Origin: Streptomyces sp. NBC_01276
GTDB taxonomy: Bacteria > Actinomycetota > Actinomycetes > Streptomycetales > Streptomycetaceae
Length of the DNA: 64,000 bases
Reading direction: 5' to 3'
NCBI RefSeq assembly: GCF_041435355.1
Contig: NZ_CP108442.1
Span: 7,066,501-7,130,500, forward strand
The first letter of the stretch is position 1. Each line of letters begins with the position of its first letter. A program made the position numbers and the translations under genes. The notes below the pieces were generated by a model that did no database searches, was not told the origin of the DNA, and saw only the letters and a program-made list of their open reading frames with translations. Positions 16,776-26,221 of the stretch are shown here, piece after piece.

Positions 16776-18937
16776 TACGGATCCCCGCCCGTACGGGAGG
16801 CCAGCAGCAGGGCGATGTCGTCGGGGCGGTCGGCGGTGCTCCCGGCCTCGGCGACCAGCCGGTCCGCCGTCTCCGTCAGCGGCGACGGCCGGGCCCCGGC
16901 CAGCGCGGCCCGCAGCCGTTCCACCCCCTCGTCGATGTCCGTGCCCGGCATCTCCACCAACCCGTCGGTGTACAGGGCGAGCACCGCGCCCGGCTCCAGC
17001 CGCAGCTCCGTCACCGGGTAGTCGCCGCCCGCGTCGATGCCCAGCACGACCCCGCCGGGCAGGTCCAGCACCTCGGTGCGGCCGTCGGGGTGGCGCAGCA
17101 ACGGCTGGGGGTGACCGGCGCGGGCGGCGAGGGCCCGGCCGGAACCCGGGTCGAGCAGGACGTAGCAGCAGCTCGCGAACTGGCCCGGGTCCAGGTCGAT
17201 CAGCAGCTGGTTCGTCCCCCGCACCACCTCGTCGGGGGCGTTGCCGCTCAGCGCGAAGGCCCGTACGGCGCTGCGCAGTTGACCCATCGTCGCGGCGGCC
17301 GCCACCCCGTGCCCCTGGACGTCCCCGATGACGAGCGCCAGCAGCCCCGCAGTCGTCTCGATCACGTCGTACCAGTCGCCGCCGACGTCCATGCCGACCG
17401 TGCCCGGAAGGTACCGGCCCACCGTGTCCACGTGCTTGAGGACCGGGAGCCGGCGCGGCAGCAGGGCCGACTGCAGGCCCCGGGCCAGCGCCGCCTCGCT
17501 GTCGTAGCGCCGCGCCCGCGCCAGGGCCTGCGCGATCAGTCCGGCCAGCGCGGTGAGCACCGTACGCTCCTCCGGGCTGAAGCCGCGCGGGGCGTCGAAA
17601 CCGAGGATGCAGGAACCCACCGGCCGGCCGGAGGCGATCAGCGGCAGGAACGCGCGGGCGCCGACGTCCGCGTCCATCGGGATGCCCGGATAGGCCGCGG
17701 CGAGGTGCTCCATCGACTCGAAGAAGAGCGGCCGGCCCGTGGTCAGGGTCTCCACGCCGGGGAGCCGGGCGTCGAGCGAGACCCCGTCGAAGCGGTCGAG
17801 GAACCCCTGCGGGAAGCCGGTCTCCCAGGCCAGGTAGAGGTGCCGCTCGTTCAGCAGGTAGATCGCCAGCTGCCGGCCGCCGAAGGCCGGCAGCAGTTCC
17901 TCGGTGACCACCGCCGACACCTGGCGGGCGGTGACCGCCTCCGTCAGGGCGATGGCCAGGGCCACCGGCCGGTACAGGGCCGCCGCCCGGTCGGCGGGCG
18001 TGTCGGTCCGGGCCGCCGCATCGGGCGCGGGGGCCGGCTCCTCGCCGGGTTCGAGGGTCACCGTCACCCCGTCCGGCCCGGGGTAGAGCCCCACCGTCGT
18101 CCAGTCGCGGTCCGGGTCCGGGCCGCTGCGGGCCGCGAAGTGCACCGGCACGGGGGACAGGAACACCCCCCGGAAGTGGTCCTCGTAGGCGGGATGCCCC
18201 AGCCACGGCACGGCCTCCCACAGGAAGCGGCCGAGCAGCCGCGGGGCGTCGCAACCGAGGAGCTCATCGGCGGCGGAGTTGGTGAAGCCGATCCTGCCCT
18301 CCCGGTCCACCGACAGCAGGGGCTGCGCGAGGCGGTCCACGGCCTCCTGGGCGCCTCCGGCCGGGGTCGCGGGCGGGATCTGGACCGGGTCGCCGGTCCA
18401 CACCACCGGGTCCCCCTCCGCCGCCAGCGCGGCCAGCTCCGCCGCCAGGCTCTCGGCGGCGGAGCGCAACCGCTCACGGTCGGCCTCCCCGACGGCCCGC
18501 CCCGGGGTCGCCGGACGCAGCACGAACAGCACGCCGAAGCGCTCCGGCCCGCCCGTGACGGGCTCGTACAGCGAGGAGAAGGGCACCGGCAGCCCGGCCA
18601 TCAGCTGGGGGAAGCGCCGCATGGACGCCTCCTCGTCCGCGAGGTGTACGGACTGACCGGAGCGGTAGGCCTCGGCGACCGGGTACGGGCGGTTTACCTG
18701 CACCCGCCACCAGGGGCCGAACAACGGACCCGGCAGGCCGGTGAACACCGCCAACCGCAGCAGCTCCGGGGACTCGGAGCGCAGGTACACCCCGCCCGCG
18801 TACCCGCCGAGGGCCTCCACGGCGCTCACGGCCGCACGCGCGAGCACCCGGTCCCGGGCGTCGTCGGGGCAGGAGCCACCGCTGTCCGGTCTCGCCGTCA
18901 CACAGCAAGGATGCGCCCCCGGCGGCGGGCGGTGCAT
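16775..18937 (-). CDS. GAF-PAS-GAF-PP2C (SpoIIE-type) phosphatase
   Basis: A 720-residue signalling phosphatase. An N-terminal GAF-like domain (from ARAAVSAVEALGGYAGGVYL) is followed by a PAS domain (LAQPLLSVDREGRIGFTNSA). A second GAF covers roughly residues 340-480, and the C-terminal PP2C/SpoIIE domain has metal-binding blocks MDVGGDWYDVI, LVIGDVQGHGVAAAA, LYTDGLVE and DRPDDIALLL. Such proteins dephosphorylate anti-sigma antagonist proteins and so tune sigma factors. ATG 18937 has GGAG upstream; GTG 18901 is an alternative. No partner anti-sigma gene is adjacent. Confidence 0.88.
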   Translation of the reverse strand: MHRPPPGAHPCCVTARPDSGGSCPDDARDRVLARAAVSAVEALGGYAGGVYLRSESPELLRLAVFTGLPGPLFGPWWRVQVNRPYPVAEAYRSGQSVHLADEEASMRRFPQLMAGLPVPFSSLYEPVTGGPERFGVLFVLRPATPGRAVGEADRERLRSAAESLAAELAALAAEGDPVVWTGDPVQIPPATPAGGAQEAVDRLAQPLLSVDREGRIGFTNSAADELLGCDAPRLLGRFLWEAVPWLGHPAYEDHFRGVFLSPVPVHFAARSGPDPDRDWTTVGLYPGPDGVTVTLEPGEEPAPAPDAAARTDTPADRAAALYRPVALAIALTEAVTARQVSAVVTEELLPAFGGRQLAIYLLNERHLYLAWETGFPQGFLDRFDGVSLDARLPGVETLTTGRPLFFESMEHLAAAYPGIPMDADVGARAFLPLIASGRPVGSCILGFDAPRGFSPEERTVLTALAGLIAQALARARRYDSEAALARGLQSALLPRRLPVLKHVDTVGRYLPGTVGMDVGGDWYDVIETTAGLLALVIGDVQGHGVAAAATMGQLRSAVRAFALSGNAPDEVVRGTNQLLIDLDPGQFASCCYVLLDPGSGRALAARAGHPQPLLRHPDGRTEVLDLPGGVVLGIDAGGDYPVTELRLEPGAVLALYTDGLVEMPGTDIDEGVERLRAALAGARPSPLTETADRLVAEAGSTADRPDDIALLLASRTGGDP

Positions 18938-19115
18938 CCCGGCTCCGCGCCCGGCCGCCGGGGGAGGCCGCGGGGAGCACGGGCCCGGCCGCGGGGCCGC
19001 CGCCGGGCCCGGGGCGACCGGACGCCGTAACCACTGACCCGAACGCCTCCCCCGTCCGGGGGACGGACCGGCGCGCGGGCCGTTGCCCGCGCCCGTACCG
19101 GGGAGGCATGCCGGC

Positions 19116-19835
19116 ATGCACCAGCCCTACGACACGTCCACGCACCCGGCGCCCCGGGCCGCCTTCACCGCGGCCGACGCCTACACGCTCCGCACCGCGC
19201 TGGACGCCCTGGGCGGGGTCCGCGACCTCGACGCCCTCGACGTGGCCTGCGGTCACGGCGGCACCGTCACCCTGCTCGCCGACGGGGGAGCCCGGCGCAC
19301 CGTGGGGGTCGACAGCTGCCCCGACCGCCTGCGCCGCGCCCGGGCGGCGGCCTCCGGCTCGGCGGCGGTGGAGTACGTCCTCGCCGACGCCGCCGCCATG
19401 CCCCAGCTCGGTCCCTTCGACCTGGCCACCGCCGTCTACCTGTTCAGCCACGCACCCGACCGCGAGGCCCTGCACGCCATGTTCCGCGGGATCCGCGCCA
19501 ACCTGCGGCCCGGCGGCCGGCTGCTGTCGCTGGTGCGCAACCCGGGCGCCTTCCCGAGCGTGGACTGGTCGCCGTACGGCGTGCGCATCCTCGACCGCGT
19601 GCCGGAGGGCGACGCACCGCTGCTGAAGGCCCAGTTCCTGACCGAGCCGCCGCAGCACTTCGAGTACCGCGAATGGGCGCACGCCGACTTCGCCGAAGCC
19701 GCCGTCGACGCCGGCTTCACCACCGTCGGCTGGCAGCCCAGCCGGACCCCGCCCGCCGACCCGGCGCGCGACGAGGCCTACTGGAGCGCGTACCGGGCCT
19801 GGCCCGTCAGCTCGCTCATGACCTGCACCGCCTAG
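19116..19835 (+). CDS. Class I SAM-dependent methyltransferase
   Basis: A 239-residue cytoplasmic enzyme. Motif I is LDVACGHGGTVTLLADGGA, followed by the acidic ribose-binding loop VGVDSCPDRL, motif II DLATAVYLFSHAPDREAL, and motif III LRPGGRLLSLVRNPG. The substrate is unknown; a small-molecule acceptor is likely. The ATG at 19116 is in frame and follows GGGGAGG. Its TAG stop shares the CTAG palindrome with the stop of the convergent hydrolase, so the two coding regions overlap by four bases. Confidence 0.85.
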   Translation: MHQPYDTSTHPAPRAAFTAADAYTLRTALDALGGVRDLDALDVACGHGGTVTLLADGGARRTVGVDSCPDRLRRARAAASGSAAVEYVLADAAAMPQLGPFDLATAVYLFSHAPDREALHAMFRGIRANLRPGGRLLSLVRNPGAFPSVDWSPYGVRILDRVPEGDAPLLKAQFLTEPPQHFEYREWAHADFAEAAVDAGFTTVGWQPSRTPPADPARDEAYWSAYRAWPVSSLMTCTA

Positions 19836-20746
19836 AGCGGATCGGCCGCTGCCGCCGTGACGAGCTCGACGATGCGCTCCCGGGCCGCGCGCCCCTCCGG
19901 AACCGGGAGCAACGGGTACCCGTGCGGCAGGCCCGGTTCCTCGTGCCACTCCACCTCGACCCCGGCGGCCCGCGCCCGGCGCAGCAGCTCGCGGCTGTCG
20001 GTGCTCAGCACGTCCCGGGTGCCGGTGAACACCGTCAACGGCGCCAGCCCCTCGAAGGAGCCGTGCAGCGGGCTCACCCGGGGGTCGTCGAAGGGGAGGG
20101 TGCCCGCGTACAGACGGCCCGCCTCGGCCAGGCCCGCGCGGGTCAGCACCGGGTCGGCGGGCTCGATGGCCGCCTGGCCCGGGTGGCTCATGCTGACGTC
20201 CAGCCAAGGGGAGATCAGCACGATCCGGGACGGCTGCGCCCCGGTGCGCTCGCGCAGCCGCTGCGCGGCCGCCAGCGCCAGCCCGGCCCCGGCCGAGTCG
20301 CCCACCAGGACGGTGCCGCCCGCGCCGCCGCTCTCGATCAGACCGCTCAGCAGATCGGCGGCGACCGGAACGGTCCGGTCGGCGGTCCCGCGCGGCGCCA
20401 GTACGTACGCCGGTACGACGACCCGCGCGCCCGCCCGGGTCACCAGGGTCCGGATCAGCGACCAGTGCGGCCGGACCAGCTCGTCGACGAAGGTGCCGCC
20501 GTGCACGTACAGCACCCGCGCCACCGGCTCGGCCCCGCGCGGCGACGCGTCGTACACGGGCCAGGCCCCGACGAAGGTCCGCGACACCTCGGCCACCCGG
20601 CCCAGCGAGCGCGGCGGCAGGTGCGAAGCGGGCCGGCGGGCCGACCGCGCCACCTTCGCCCGGACCGCTTCCGCCGTCGCCGACCGTCTTCGCCGCCCCG
20701 TCGCGACCAGTGCGGCCGAAAGCGCCCTGCTGCGCAGACTCGGCAC
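19832..20746 (-). CDS. Alpha/beta hydrolase, HSL-type esterase
   Basis: A 304-residue esterase of the hormone-sensitive lipase group. The oxyanion-hole motif is [11 protein letters not shown], the nucleophile elbow is [14 protein letters not shown], the catalytic acid region follows [15 protein letters not shown], and the histidine lies in PGLPHGYPL. It should cleave short-chain esters or deacylate a small molecule. GTG 20746 is chosen for its strong GGGGAGG site; the reading frame continues upstream to 20986 without support. It overlaps the end of the methyltransferase by four bases. Confidence 0.85.
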   Translation of the reverse strand: MPSLRSRALSAALVATGRRRRSATAEAVRAKVARSARRPASHLPPRSLGRVAEVSRTFVGAWPVYDASPRGAEPVARVLYVHGGTFVDELVRPHWSLIRTLVTRAGARVVVPAYVLAPRGTADRTVPVAADLLSGLIESGGAGGTVLVGDSAGAGLALAAAQRLRERTGAQPSRIVLISPWLDVSMSHPGQAAIEPADPVLTRAGLAEAGRLYAGTLPFDDPRVSPLHGSFEGLAPLTVFTGTRDVLSTDSRELLRRARAAGVEVEWHEEPGLPHGYPLLPVPEGRAARERIVELVTAAAADPL

Positions 20747-20976
20747 GCCCCTCACCTCCCCTTTTCCCCGGACCGGGACCGTCCACCGGATCATGCCCCG
20801 GCCCCCGTCCCCCATCACCTGAGGAGCATAGGCGTGAAGCTGCGCTGTCGACCCGCTTAAGAAAGTCTCGATGGACTGATCACTACGCCGATCGGCACAT
20901 TGGTGCCAGTCACCCGCGCCACCCGCGCACCAGCGCACCCGGCGCCCCCTTCCGCAATGCCCCTGGAGCCACCGCC

Positions 20977-22005
20977 ATGAAGGCACTCGTCAAGCACAAG
21001 GCCGAGCCCGGGCTGTGGCTCATGGACGTCCCCGAGCCGGAGTACGGCCCCGGAGACGTGCTGATCAAGGTGCTGCGCACCGGCATCTGCGGGACCGACC
21101 TGCACATCCGTGCCTGGGACGGCTGGGCGCAGGGAGCCGTCAAGACCCCGCTGGTCCTCGGCCACGAGTTCGTCGGCGAGGTCGCGGCGCTCGGCGCGGA
21201 CGTCCGCGACATCGAGATCGGCGCCCTGGTCAGCGGCGAGGGCCACCTGGTCTGCGGCAGGTGCCGCAACTGCCTGGCCGGCCGCCGCCACCTGTGCCGC
21301 AGCACCATCGGGCTGGGCGTCGGACGCGACGGAGCCTTCGCCGAGTACGTGGTGCTGCCCGCGCAGAACGTGTGGGTGCACCGCACCTCCGTGAACCTGG
21401 ACGTGGCGGCCATCTTCGACCCCTTCGGCAACGCCGTGCACACCGCGCTGTCCTTCCCGCTCGTCGGCGAGGACGTCCTGATCACCGGCGCCGGCCCGAT
21501 CGGGATCATGGCGGCGGCCGTGGCGAAGCACGCCGGCGCGCGCAACGTGGTGATCACCGACGTCAGCCCCGAACGGCTGGAGATCGCCCGCAAGGCCGGC
21601 GCCACCCTCGCGGTGAACGTCGCCGAGACCTCCATCGCCGACGCACAGGCGCGGCTGGGCCTGCGCGAGGGCTTCGACGTCGGCCTGGAGATGTCCGGCC
21701 GCGCCGAGGCCATGCGCGACATGATCGACAACATGACGCACGGCGGCCGGATCGCCATGCTCGGCCTGCCGGCCCAGGAGTTCCCGGTGGACTGGGCGAA
21801 GGTCGTCACCTCGATGATCACCATCAAGGGGATCTACGGCCGCGAGATGTTCGAGACCTGGTACGCGATGACCGTGCTGCTGGAGGGCGGGCTCGACCTG
21901 TCCCCGGTCATCACCGGCCGCTACTCGCACCGCGACTTCGAGGCTGCCTTCGACGAGGCGTCGACCGCGCGGAGCGGGAAGATCATCCTGGACTGGACGG
22001 CCTGA
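20977..22005 (+). CDS. tdh: L-threonine 3-dehydrogenase
   Basis: A 342-residue zinc-dependent medium-chain dehydrogenase that converts L-threonine to 2-amino-3-ketobutyrate with NAD. The catalytic Zn site is [13 protein letters not shown] with GHEFVGE. The structural Zn cysteines are in [15 protein letters not shown], and the Rossmann motif is [29 protein letters not shown] and [21 protein letters not shown] are characteristic of Tdh. The next gene, kbl, uses its product, so the pair converts threonine to glycine and acetyl-CoA. The ATG at 20977 follows a CTGGAG ribosome site. Confidence 0.95.
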   Translation: MKALVKHKAEPGLWLMDVPEPEYGPGDVLIKVLRTGICGTDLHIRAWDGWAQGAVKTPLVLGHEFVGEVAALGADVRDIEIGALVSGEGHLVCGRCRNCLAGRRHLCRSTIGLGVGRDGAFAEYVVLPAQNVWVHRTSVNLDVAAIFDPFGNAVHTALSFPLVGEDVLITGAGPIGIMAAAVAKHAGARNVVITDVSPERLEIARKAGATLAVNVAETSIADAQARLGLREGFDVGLEMSGRAEAMRDMIDNMTHGGRIAMLGLPAQEFPVDWAKVVTSMITIKGIYGREMFETWYAMTVLLEGGLDLSPVITGRYSHRDFEAAFDEASTARSGKIILDWTA

Positions 22006-22196
22006 TCCCGCGCCGGCCCGGCGGGAGGGGCGGCCGCGTCCCGGCCGGTCCGGGCCACCACAAGACCATCTCCCTCCGCCGGGCCCCGCACACCCTCCCC
22101 CCTCCGCGGGGCCCGGCCCCCTTCGTCCGTCCGCCCGCCCCGGCTCCGCTCCCGCCGGGCGGCGCCCGGCACACCGCACAAGGAGACACCGAAGTC

Positions 22197-23399
22197 ATGT
22201 TCGAGTCCGTCCGCGAAGACCTCCGCACCACCCTCGACGAGATCCGCGCAGCGGGCCTGCACAAGCCCGAGCGCGTCATCGGCACCCCGCAGAACGCCGC
22301 CGTCGCCGTCACCGCGGGCGGCGCCCCCGGCGAGGTCCTCAACTTCTGCGCCAACAACTACCTCGGGCTGGCCGACCACCCCGAGGTCGTCACCGCCGCG
22401 AAGGAGGCCCTGGACCGCTGGGGCTACGGCATGGCCTCCGTCCGCTTCATCTGCGGCACCCAGGAGGTGCACAAGGAGCTGGAGGCGCGGCTCTCGTCCT
22501 TCCTGGGCCAGGAGGACACGATCCTCTACTCCTCCTGCTTCGACGCCAACGGCGGCGTCTTCGAGACCCTGCTCGGCGCCGAGGACGCGGTGATCTCCGA
22601 CGCCCTCAACCACGCCTCGATCATCGACGGCATCCGCCTCTCCAAGGCCCGCCGCTACCGCTACGCGAACCGCGACCTGGCGGAGCTCGAAGCCCGGCTC
22701 AAGGACGCTCAGGACGCCCGCCGCCGCCTGATCGTCACCGACGGCGTGTTCTCCATGGACGGCTACGTAGCCCCCCTCGCCGAGATCTGCGACCTCGCCG
22801 ACCGCTACGACGCCATGGTCATGGTCGACGACTCGCACGCCGTCGGCTTCGTCGGCCCCGGCGGCCGCGGCACCCCCGAACTGCACGGGGTCATGGACCG
22901 CGTCGACATCATCACCGGCACCCTCGGCAAGGCCCTGGGCGGCGCCTCCGGCGGCTACGTCGCGGCCCGCACCGAGATCGTCGAGCTGCTGCGCCAGCGC
23001 TCGCGCCCGTACCTCTTCTCCAACTCCCTCGCCCCGGTCATCGCGGCCGCCTCCCTCAAGGTCCTCGACCTGCTGGAGTCCGCCGGCGACCTGCGCGAGC
23101 GCCTCGCGGCCAACACCGCCCTCTTCCGCGCGAAGATGACCGAGGCGGGCTTCGAGATCCTGCCCGGCGACCACGCCATCGCCCCCGTCATGATCGGCGA
23201 CGCCGCCGAGGCCGCGAAGATGGCCGAGCTGCTGCTGGAGCGCGGCGTGTACGTGATCGGCTTCTCCTACCCGGTCGTGCCGATGGGCGCCGCGCGCATC
23301 CGCGTCCAGCTTTCGGCGGCCCACTCCACGGCCGACGTGGAGCGCGCGGTGGCCGCCTTCGTCGACGCCCGCGCGGCGCTCCGCACGTCCGCCGGCTGA
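22197..23399 (+). CDS. kbl: Glycine C-acetyltransferase (2-amino-3-ketobutyrate CoA ligase)
   Basis: A 400-residue PLP-dependent alpha-oxoamine synthase that splits 2-amino-3-ketobutyrate with CoA into glycine and acetyl-CoA. Family marks are [30 protein letters not shown], the PLP-phosphate/Asp region [20 protein letters not shown] and the Schiff-base lysine in [15 protein letters not shown]. It follows tdh by about 190 bases with a strong AAGGAG site. It is a paralogue in fold of the C-terminal domain of the KS-ACP-oxoamine synthase at 43.9 kb, which gives a useful internal comparison. Confidence 0.95.
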   Translation: MFESVREDLRTTLDEIRAAGLHKPERVIGTPQNAAVAVTAGGAPGEVLNFCANNYLGLADHPEVVTAAKEALDRWGYGMASVRFICGTQEVHKELEARLSSFLGQEDTILYSSCFDANGGVFETLLGAEDAVISDALNHASIIDGIRLSKARRYRYANRDLAELEARLKDAQDARRRLIVTDGVFSMDGYVAPLAEICDLADRYDAMVMVDDSHAVGFVGPGGRGTPELHGVMDRVDIITGTLGKALGGASGGYVAARTEIVELLRQRSRPYLFSNSLAPVIAAASLKVLDLLESAGDLRERLAANTALFRAKMTEAGFEILPGDHAIAPVMIGDAAEAAKMAELLLERGVYVIGFSYPVVPMGAARIRVQLSAAHSTADVERAVAAFVDARAALRTSAG

Positions 23400-23411
23400 G
23401 ACAATGGAGGG

Positions 23412-24326
23412 GTGATCGACCCCCGCCGGCTGCGCATCCTGCGGGCCGTGGCGGACCACCGTACGGTGACCGCCGCGGCCGCAGCCCTGTACCTCACCCC
23501 CTCCGCCGTGTCCCAGCAGCTCGCCGCGCTGGAGCAGGAGACCGGACACGCGCTGCTGACCCGCAGCGGCCGGGGCGTACGGCTCACCGCGGCCGGGGAG
23601 ATCCTGCTGGGCCACACCCACGAGGTCATGGCCCAGTTGGAGCGCGCCGAAGCCGAACTCGCCGCCTACGCGGGCGGATCGGCGGGCGAGGTCACGGTCG
23701 CCGCCTTCGCGACCGGCATCGCCGAGGTACTGGCGCCGGCCATATCCCGGCTGGCGCTGGAACACCCGGGCATCCGCCTGCGGGTCCGGGACGCGGAGGG
23801 CGACCAGAGCCTGCCCATGCTGCTCGACGGGGAGGCCGACGTGGCCCTGGCCGTCGAGTACCGCGGCGGTCCGGGCGCCGACGACGCCCGCCTGTCGGTG
23901 CTCCCGCTCTACGCGGAACCCTTCGACGCCGTCCTGCCCTCGGGGCACCCGCTCGCCGACCTCCCCGCCGTGGCGCTGGCGGACCTCTCCGAAGCGGAGT
24001 GGGTGGGTCAGTACCCCGGCAACCCCTGCCACGACGTGACCCTGCTGGCCTGCGAACTGGCGGGCTTCCAGCCCCGTTTCGCGCACTCCTCCGACGACTT
24101 CCGGGCCGTGACGGCCCTGGTGGGCGCGGGGGCCGGGGTGGCCCTGGTGCCGCGTTCGGCGCTGCGCGGCATGGACCTCAAGGAGGTCCGCGTCCGCCCG
24201 GTGACGGGCCCGGCCGCCACCCGCCGCGTCTTCGCCGCCACCCGCCGCGGCGCCGAGTCCCACCCCCTGATCGCCCCGGTCCTGGCGGCCCTGTCCCGCG
24301 AGGCGGAACGGGTCCCGGCGCACTGA
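23412..24326 (+). CDS. LysR-family transcriptional regulator
   Basis: A 304-residue regulator. The N-terminal HTH is LRILRAVADHRTVTAAAAAL with TPSAVSQQLAALEQETGHAL. The effector domain begins near residue 90 (GEVTVAAFATGIAEVLAPA). GTG 23412 is preceded by GGAGG and starts 12 bases after kbl, so it is probably co-transcribed with tdh-kbl. That suggests control of threonine/glycine metabolism, though LysR proteins more often sit divergent from their targets. Confidence 0.9.
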   Translation: MIDPRRLRILRAVADHRTVTAAAAALYLTPSAVSQQLAALEQETGHALLTRSGRGVRLTAAGEILLGHTHEVMAQLERAEAELAAYAGGSAGEVTVAAFATGIAEVLAPAISRLALEHPGIRLRVRDAEGDQSLPMLLDGEADVALAVEYRGGPGADDARLSVLPLYAEPFDAVLPSGHPLADLPAVALADLSEAEWVGQYPGNPCHDVTLLACELAGFQPRFAHSSDDFRAVTALVGAGAGVALVPRSALRGMDLKEVRVRPVTGPAATRRVFAATRRGAESHPLIAPVLAALSREAERVPAH

Positions 24327-24595
24327 GGCGGCGAGGCGCGGGGCCGGGGCGCCGGGGCGCCGAGGGGGCGGGGCGGCGGGGCGTGAGTGTGACGTGTGGT
24401 CGGGGTCGGGGCGGGCGGGACACCGGTGGGGCGGGCTCGGGGAGGGCCTGGGGGCAGAGGATGCAGGGACGGCCCCGTCAGAGAAGCGGCGAGGAGTCTC
24501 CGCCCGGCAGGCCTCCCCGAACGGTGACCGGACCGTCCTCCCGCGCCCCCGGGCGCATCGGATCGCTACGCGCCCGATCGCTACGCACTTCTCCC

Positions 24596-24640
24596 GGCAT
24601 GGCGTGTGCCGGCACGGCGTGTGCCGGCATGGCGTCCGGC
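24596..24640 (+). repeat. Three 15-base tandem repeats in left arm
   Basis: CGGCATGGCGTGTGC, CGGCACGGCGTGTGC and CGGCATGGCGTCCGG follow one another. The right arm has only one equivalent unit. A nearby duplication of GATCGCTACGC in the left arm is also single in the right arm, so the left arm has expanded. Confidence 0.6.
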
Positions 24641-25043
24641 AGCCGTCTTGGGCCGCTCACACGCCTCCAGATCTGCCCTTCCCGCCCTCGACGGGCGCTT
24701 GAAGGCAGTCACAGGGCGATACGGGCGCCTTGCCGGACTCTGACGACACCCTCCTCGTCCTCTCGCTCCTACAGGGAGCCATATGACGCCCGCCGGGCCA
24801 CCCAATGGGGACAAACTGCCCGCAATCGCGTGATCGAGAGAGACAGACGGCCTTGGGCGGCTTATGTCCGGCCACGGACGGCCGCCGGACGCTGTGCCGG
24901 GAGAAGCGCGTAGCGATCTGGTGCGCCAGGGTTGCCCCGGGGGCGCCCGGGGACGGTGCGGTCACTGATTCGCGGATGGAGCGGGATTGCCCGCCGCTTC
25001 TCCGACGGGGCCGCCCCTGCATCCTCTGCCCCTGACCGTTCCT

Positions 25044-25193
25044 CTGGGGGCTTCCCGACAGTCTTTGGCATTCCGGGACGGGACGGCCTGTCAAGGGTGG
25101 CCGAAGGCCATCGCGAAGCGACGCGACCGAAGGGAGCGCCCTTGACAGGCCGGCACGGCACGGAAGGACAGTGGACTGGCGGGAAGCCCCCAG
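25044..25193. mobile_element. MITE-like insertion with 20-base terminal inverted repeats
   Basis: CTGGGGGCTTCCCGACAGTC (25044-25063) and GACTGGCGGGAAGCCCCCAG (25174-25193) are complementary at 19 of 20 bases. The left arm of the surrounding inverted repeat lacks this segment, showing an insertion. Inside, a 14-base perfect stem (25084-25097 with 25139-25152) encloses 41 bases that themselves fold into small hairpins with GAA triloops, for example GGCCGAAGGCC and TCGCGAAGCGA. It has no coding capacity, so it would move only in trans. The exact insertion boundary and any target duplication are unclear. Confidence 0.55.
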
Positions 25194-25298
25194 GCCCTCC
25201 CCGAGCCCGCCCCACCGGTGCCCCGCCCGCCCCGACCCCGACCACACGTCCCACTCCCGCCCCGCCGTCCTTCCGTCGTCCCCCCCGCCCCGCCCCCC

Positions 25299-26078
25299 TC
25301 ACACCCGGACCACCTCCACCCCCGCCGTCGTGAAGCCCGTCGCGACTTCCGGGGGGAGGCCCGTGTCCGTTACCAGGACGTCCACCTGCGAGGTGGCGCA
25401 GATGCGGGCGAAGGCGCGGACGCCGAGCTTGCTGGAGTCCGCGGCGATGACGACCCGGCGGGCGCGTTCGCACAGGAGGCGGTTCATCGCCGCCTCGTCC
25501 TCGTGCCGGGTCGCCGCGCCGTCCGCCGGGTCGAAGGCGTCCACGCCTAGGACGGCGGTGTCCATCGTGAGCTGGCCGAGGACCTGCTGCGCCAGCGGGC
25601 CCGTCAGCTCGTACGACTGGGGGCGGGCCACCCCGCCCGTCAGGACGATCTTGAACTGGGGGCGGATCACCAGCTCGCCCGCGATGTTCAGGGCGTTGGT
25701 CACCACCGTCAGCGCGGGCGAGCCCGTGGCCAGGTCCGCGCGGGCCGCCAGGGCGCGGGCCACCTCCGTGGTCGTGGTGCCTCCCGTGAGGCCGACGACC
25801 TCGCCCGGTGCGATCAGCGCCGCCACGGCCTCGCTGATCCGCAGCTTCTCCGCGGCCCGCCGGGACGTGCGGTAGCGCAGGGGCAGTTCGTACGAGACCC
25901 CGTGCGGGACCGCCCCGCCGCGCGTGCGGACCAGCAGCTGCTGCTCGGCGAGCTGGTCGAGGTCGCGGCGGATCGTCGCGGCGGACACGCCGAGTGCCTC
26001 GGCGGCCGGCTCCACCTCCAGCCCGCCCCGTTCCACCAGCAGATCCAGCAGCGTCTGCCAGCGTTCCTTGCGGGTCAT
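25299..26078 (-). CDS. DeoR-family transcriptional regulator
   Basis: A 259-residue repressor. The N-terminal DeoR HTH is RKERWQTLLDLLVERGGLEVEPAAEALGVSAATIRRDLDQL. The sugar-phosphate sensing domain has the phosphate-binding GLTGGTTTTEVARAL and VIAADSSKLGVRAF blocks. It is divergent from the SIS-aldolase operon and almost certainly represses it, with a phosphorylated sugar as inducer. The 143-base shared gap is locally AT-rich (TTGAAGTTGCGCGAAATAGC) and probably contains the operator. Confidence 0.92.
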   Translation of the reverse strand: MTRKERWQTLLDLLVERGGLEVEPAAEALGVSAATIRRDLDQLAEQQLLVRTRGGAVPHGVSYELPLRYRTSRRAAEKLRISEAVAALIAPGEVVGLTGGTTTTEVARALAARADLATGSPALTVVTNALNIAGELVIRPQFKIVLTGGVARPQSYELTGPLAQQVLGQLTMDTAVLGVDAFDPADGAATRHEDEAAMNRLLCERARRVVIAADSSKLGVRAFARICATSQVDVLVTDTGLPPEVATGFTTAGVEVVRV

Positions 26079-26221
26079 GGCGCCCCTCCCGTGCGTTCCC
26101 CGGGACTCGCTCCGGCCCCGCCGTCGAGATTAACCCAGGCCGCCACCCCGTAGATGCTTGAAGTTGCGCGAAATAGCCCGCTACCTTGCAGGAACACGCA
26201 CCCAACGCGCAGGGAGCCCGC

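Larger units (their letters stand above)
24371..25270. repeat. 0.9-kb long inverted repeat (fold-back) region
   Basis: A gene-free ~970-base gap between the LysR and DeoR genes is built from two inverted copies of one unit. The left arm starts at 24371 and the right arm ends at 25270. Positions 24391-24455 match the complement of 25250-25186 at 64 of 65 bases. After a 150-base insertion in the right arm, the arms realign (CAGAGGATGCAGGG, CGGCCCCGTC, GAGAAGCGGCG, GATCGCTACGC) to about 24650 and 24870. The loop (about 24655-24860) contains nothing recognisable. Short frames in it match only because both arms are copies. I infer an old duplicated-inverted element or a large RNA/DNA fold-back. 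Confidence 0.7.

Noticed and set aside
16295..19030. A 911-codon open frame on the plus strand
   Set aside because: It is the high-GC mirror of the minus-strand phosphatase gene. Its protein is low-complexity Arg/Gly/Pro with no domains, apart from the short signal-peptide piece assigned to the pseudogene.
24394..25247. Two similar short frames, one on each strand, as a duplicated gene
   Set aside because: They match only because they lie in inverted repeat arms. Composition, frameshifts and the inserted element show they are not coding.
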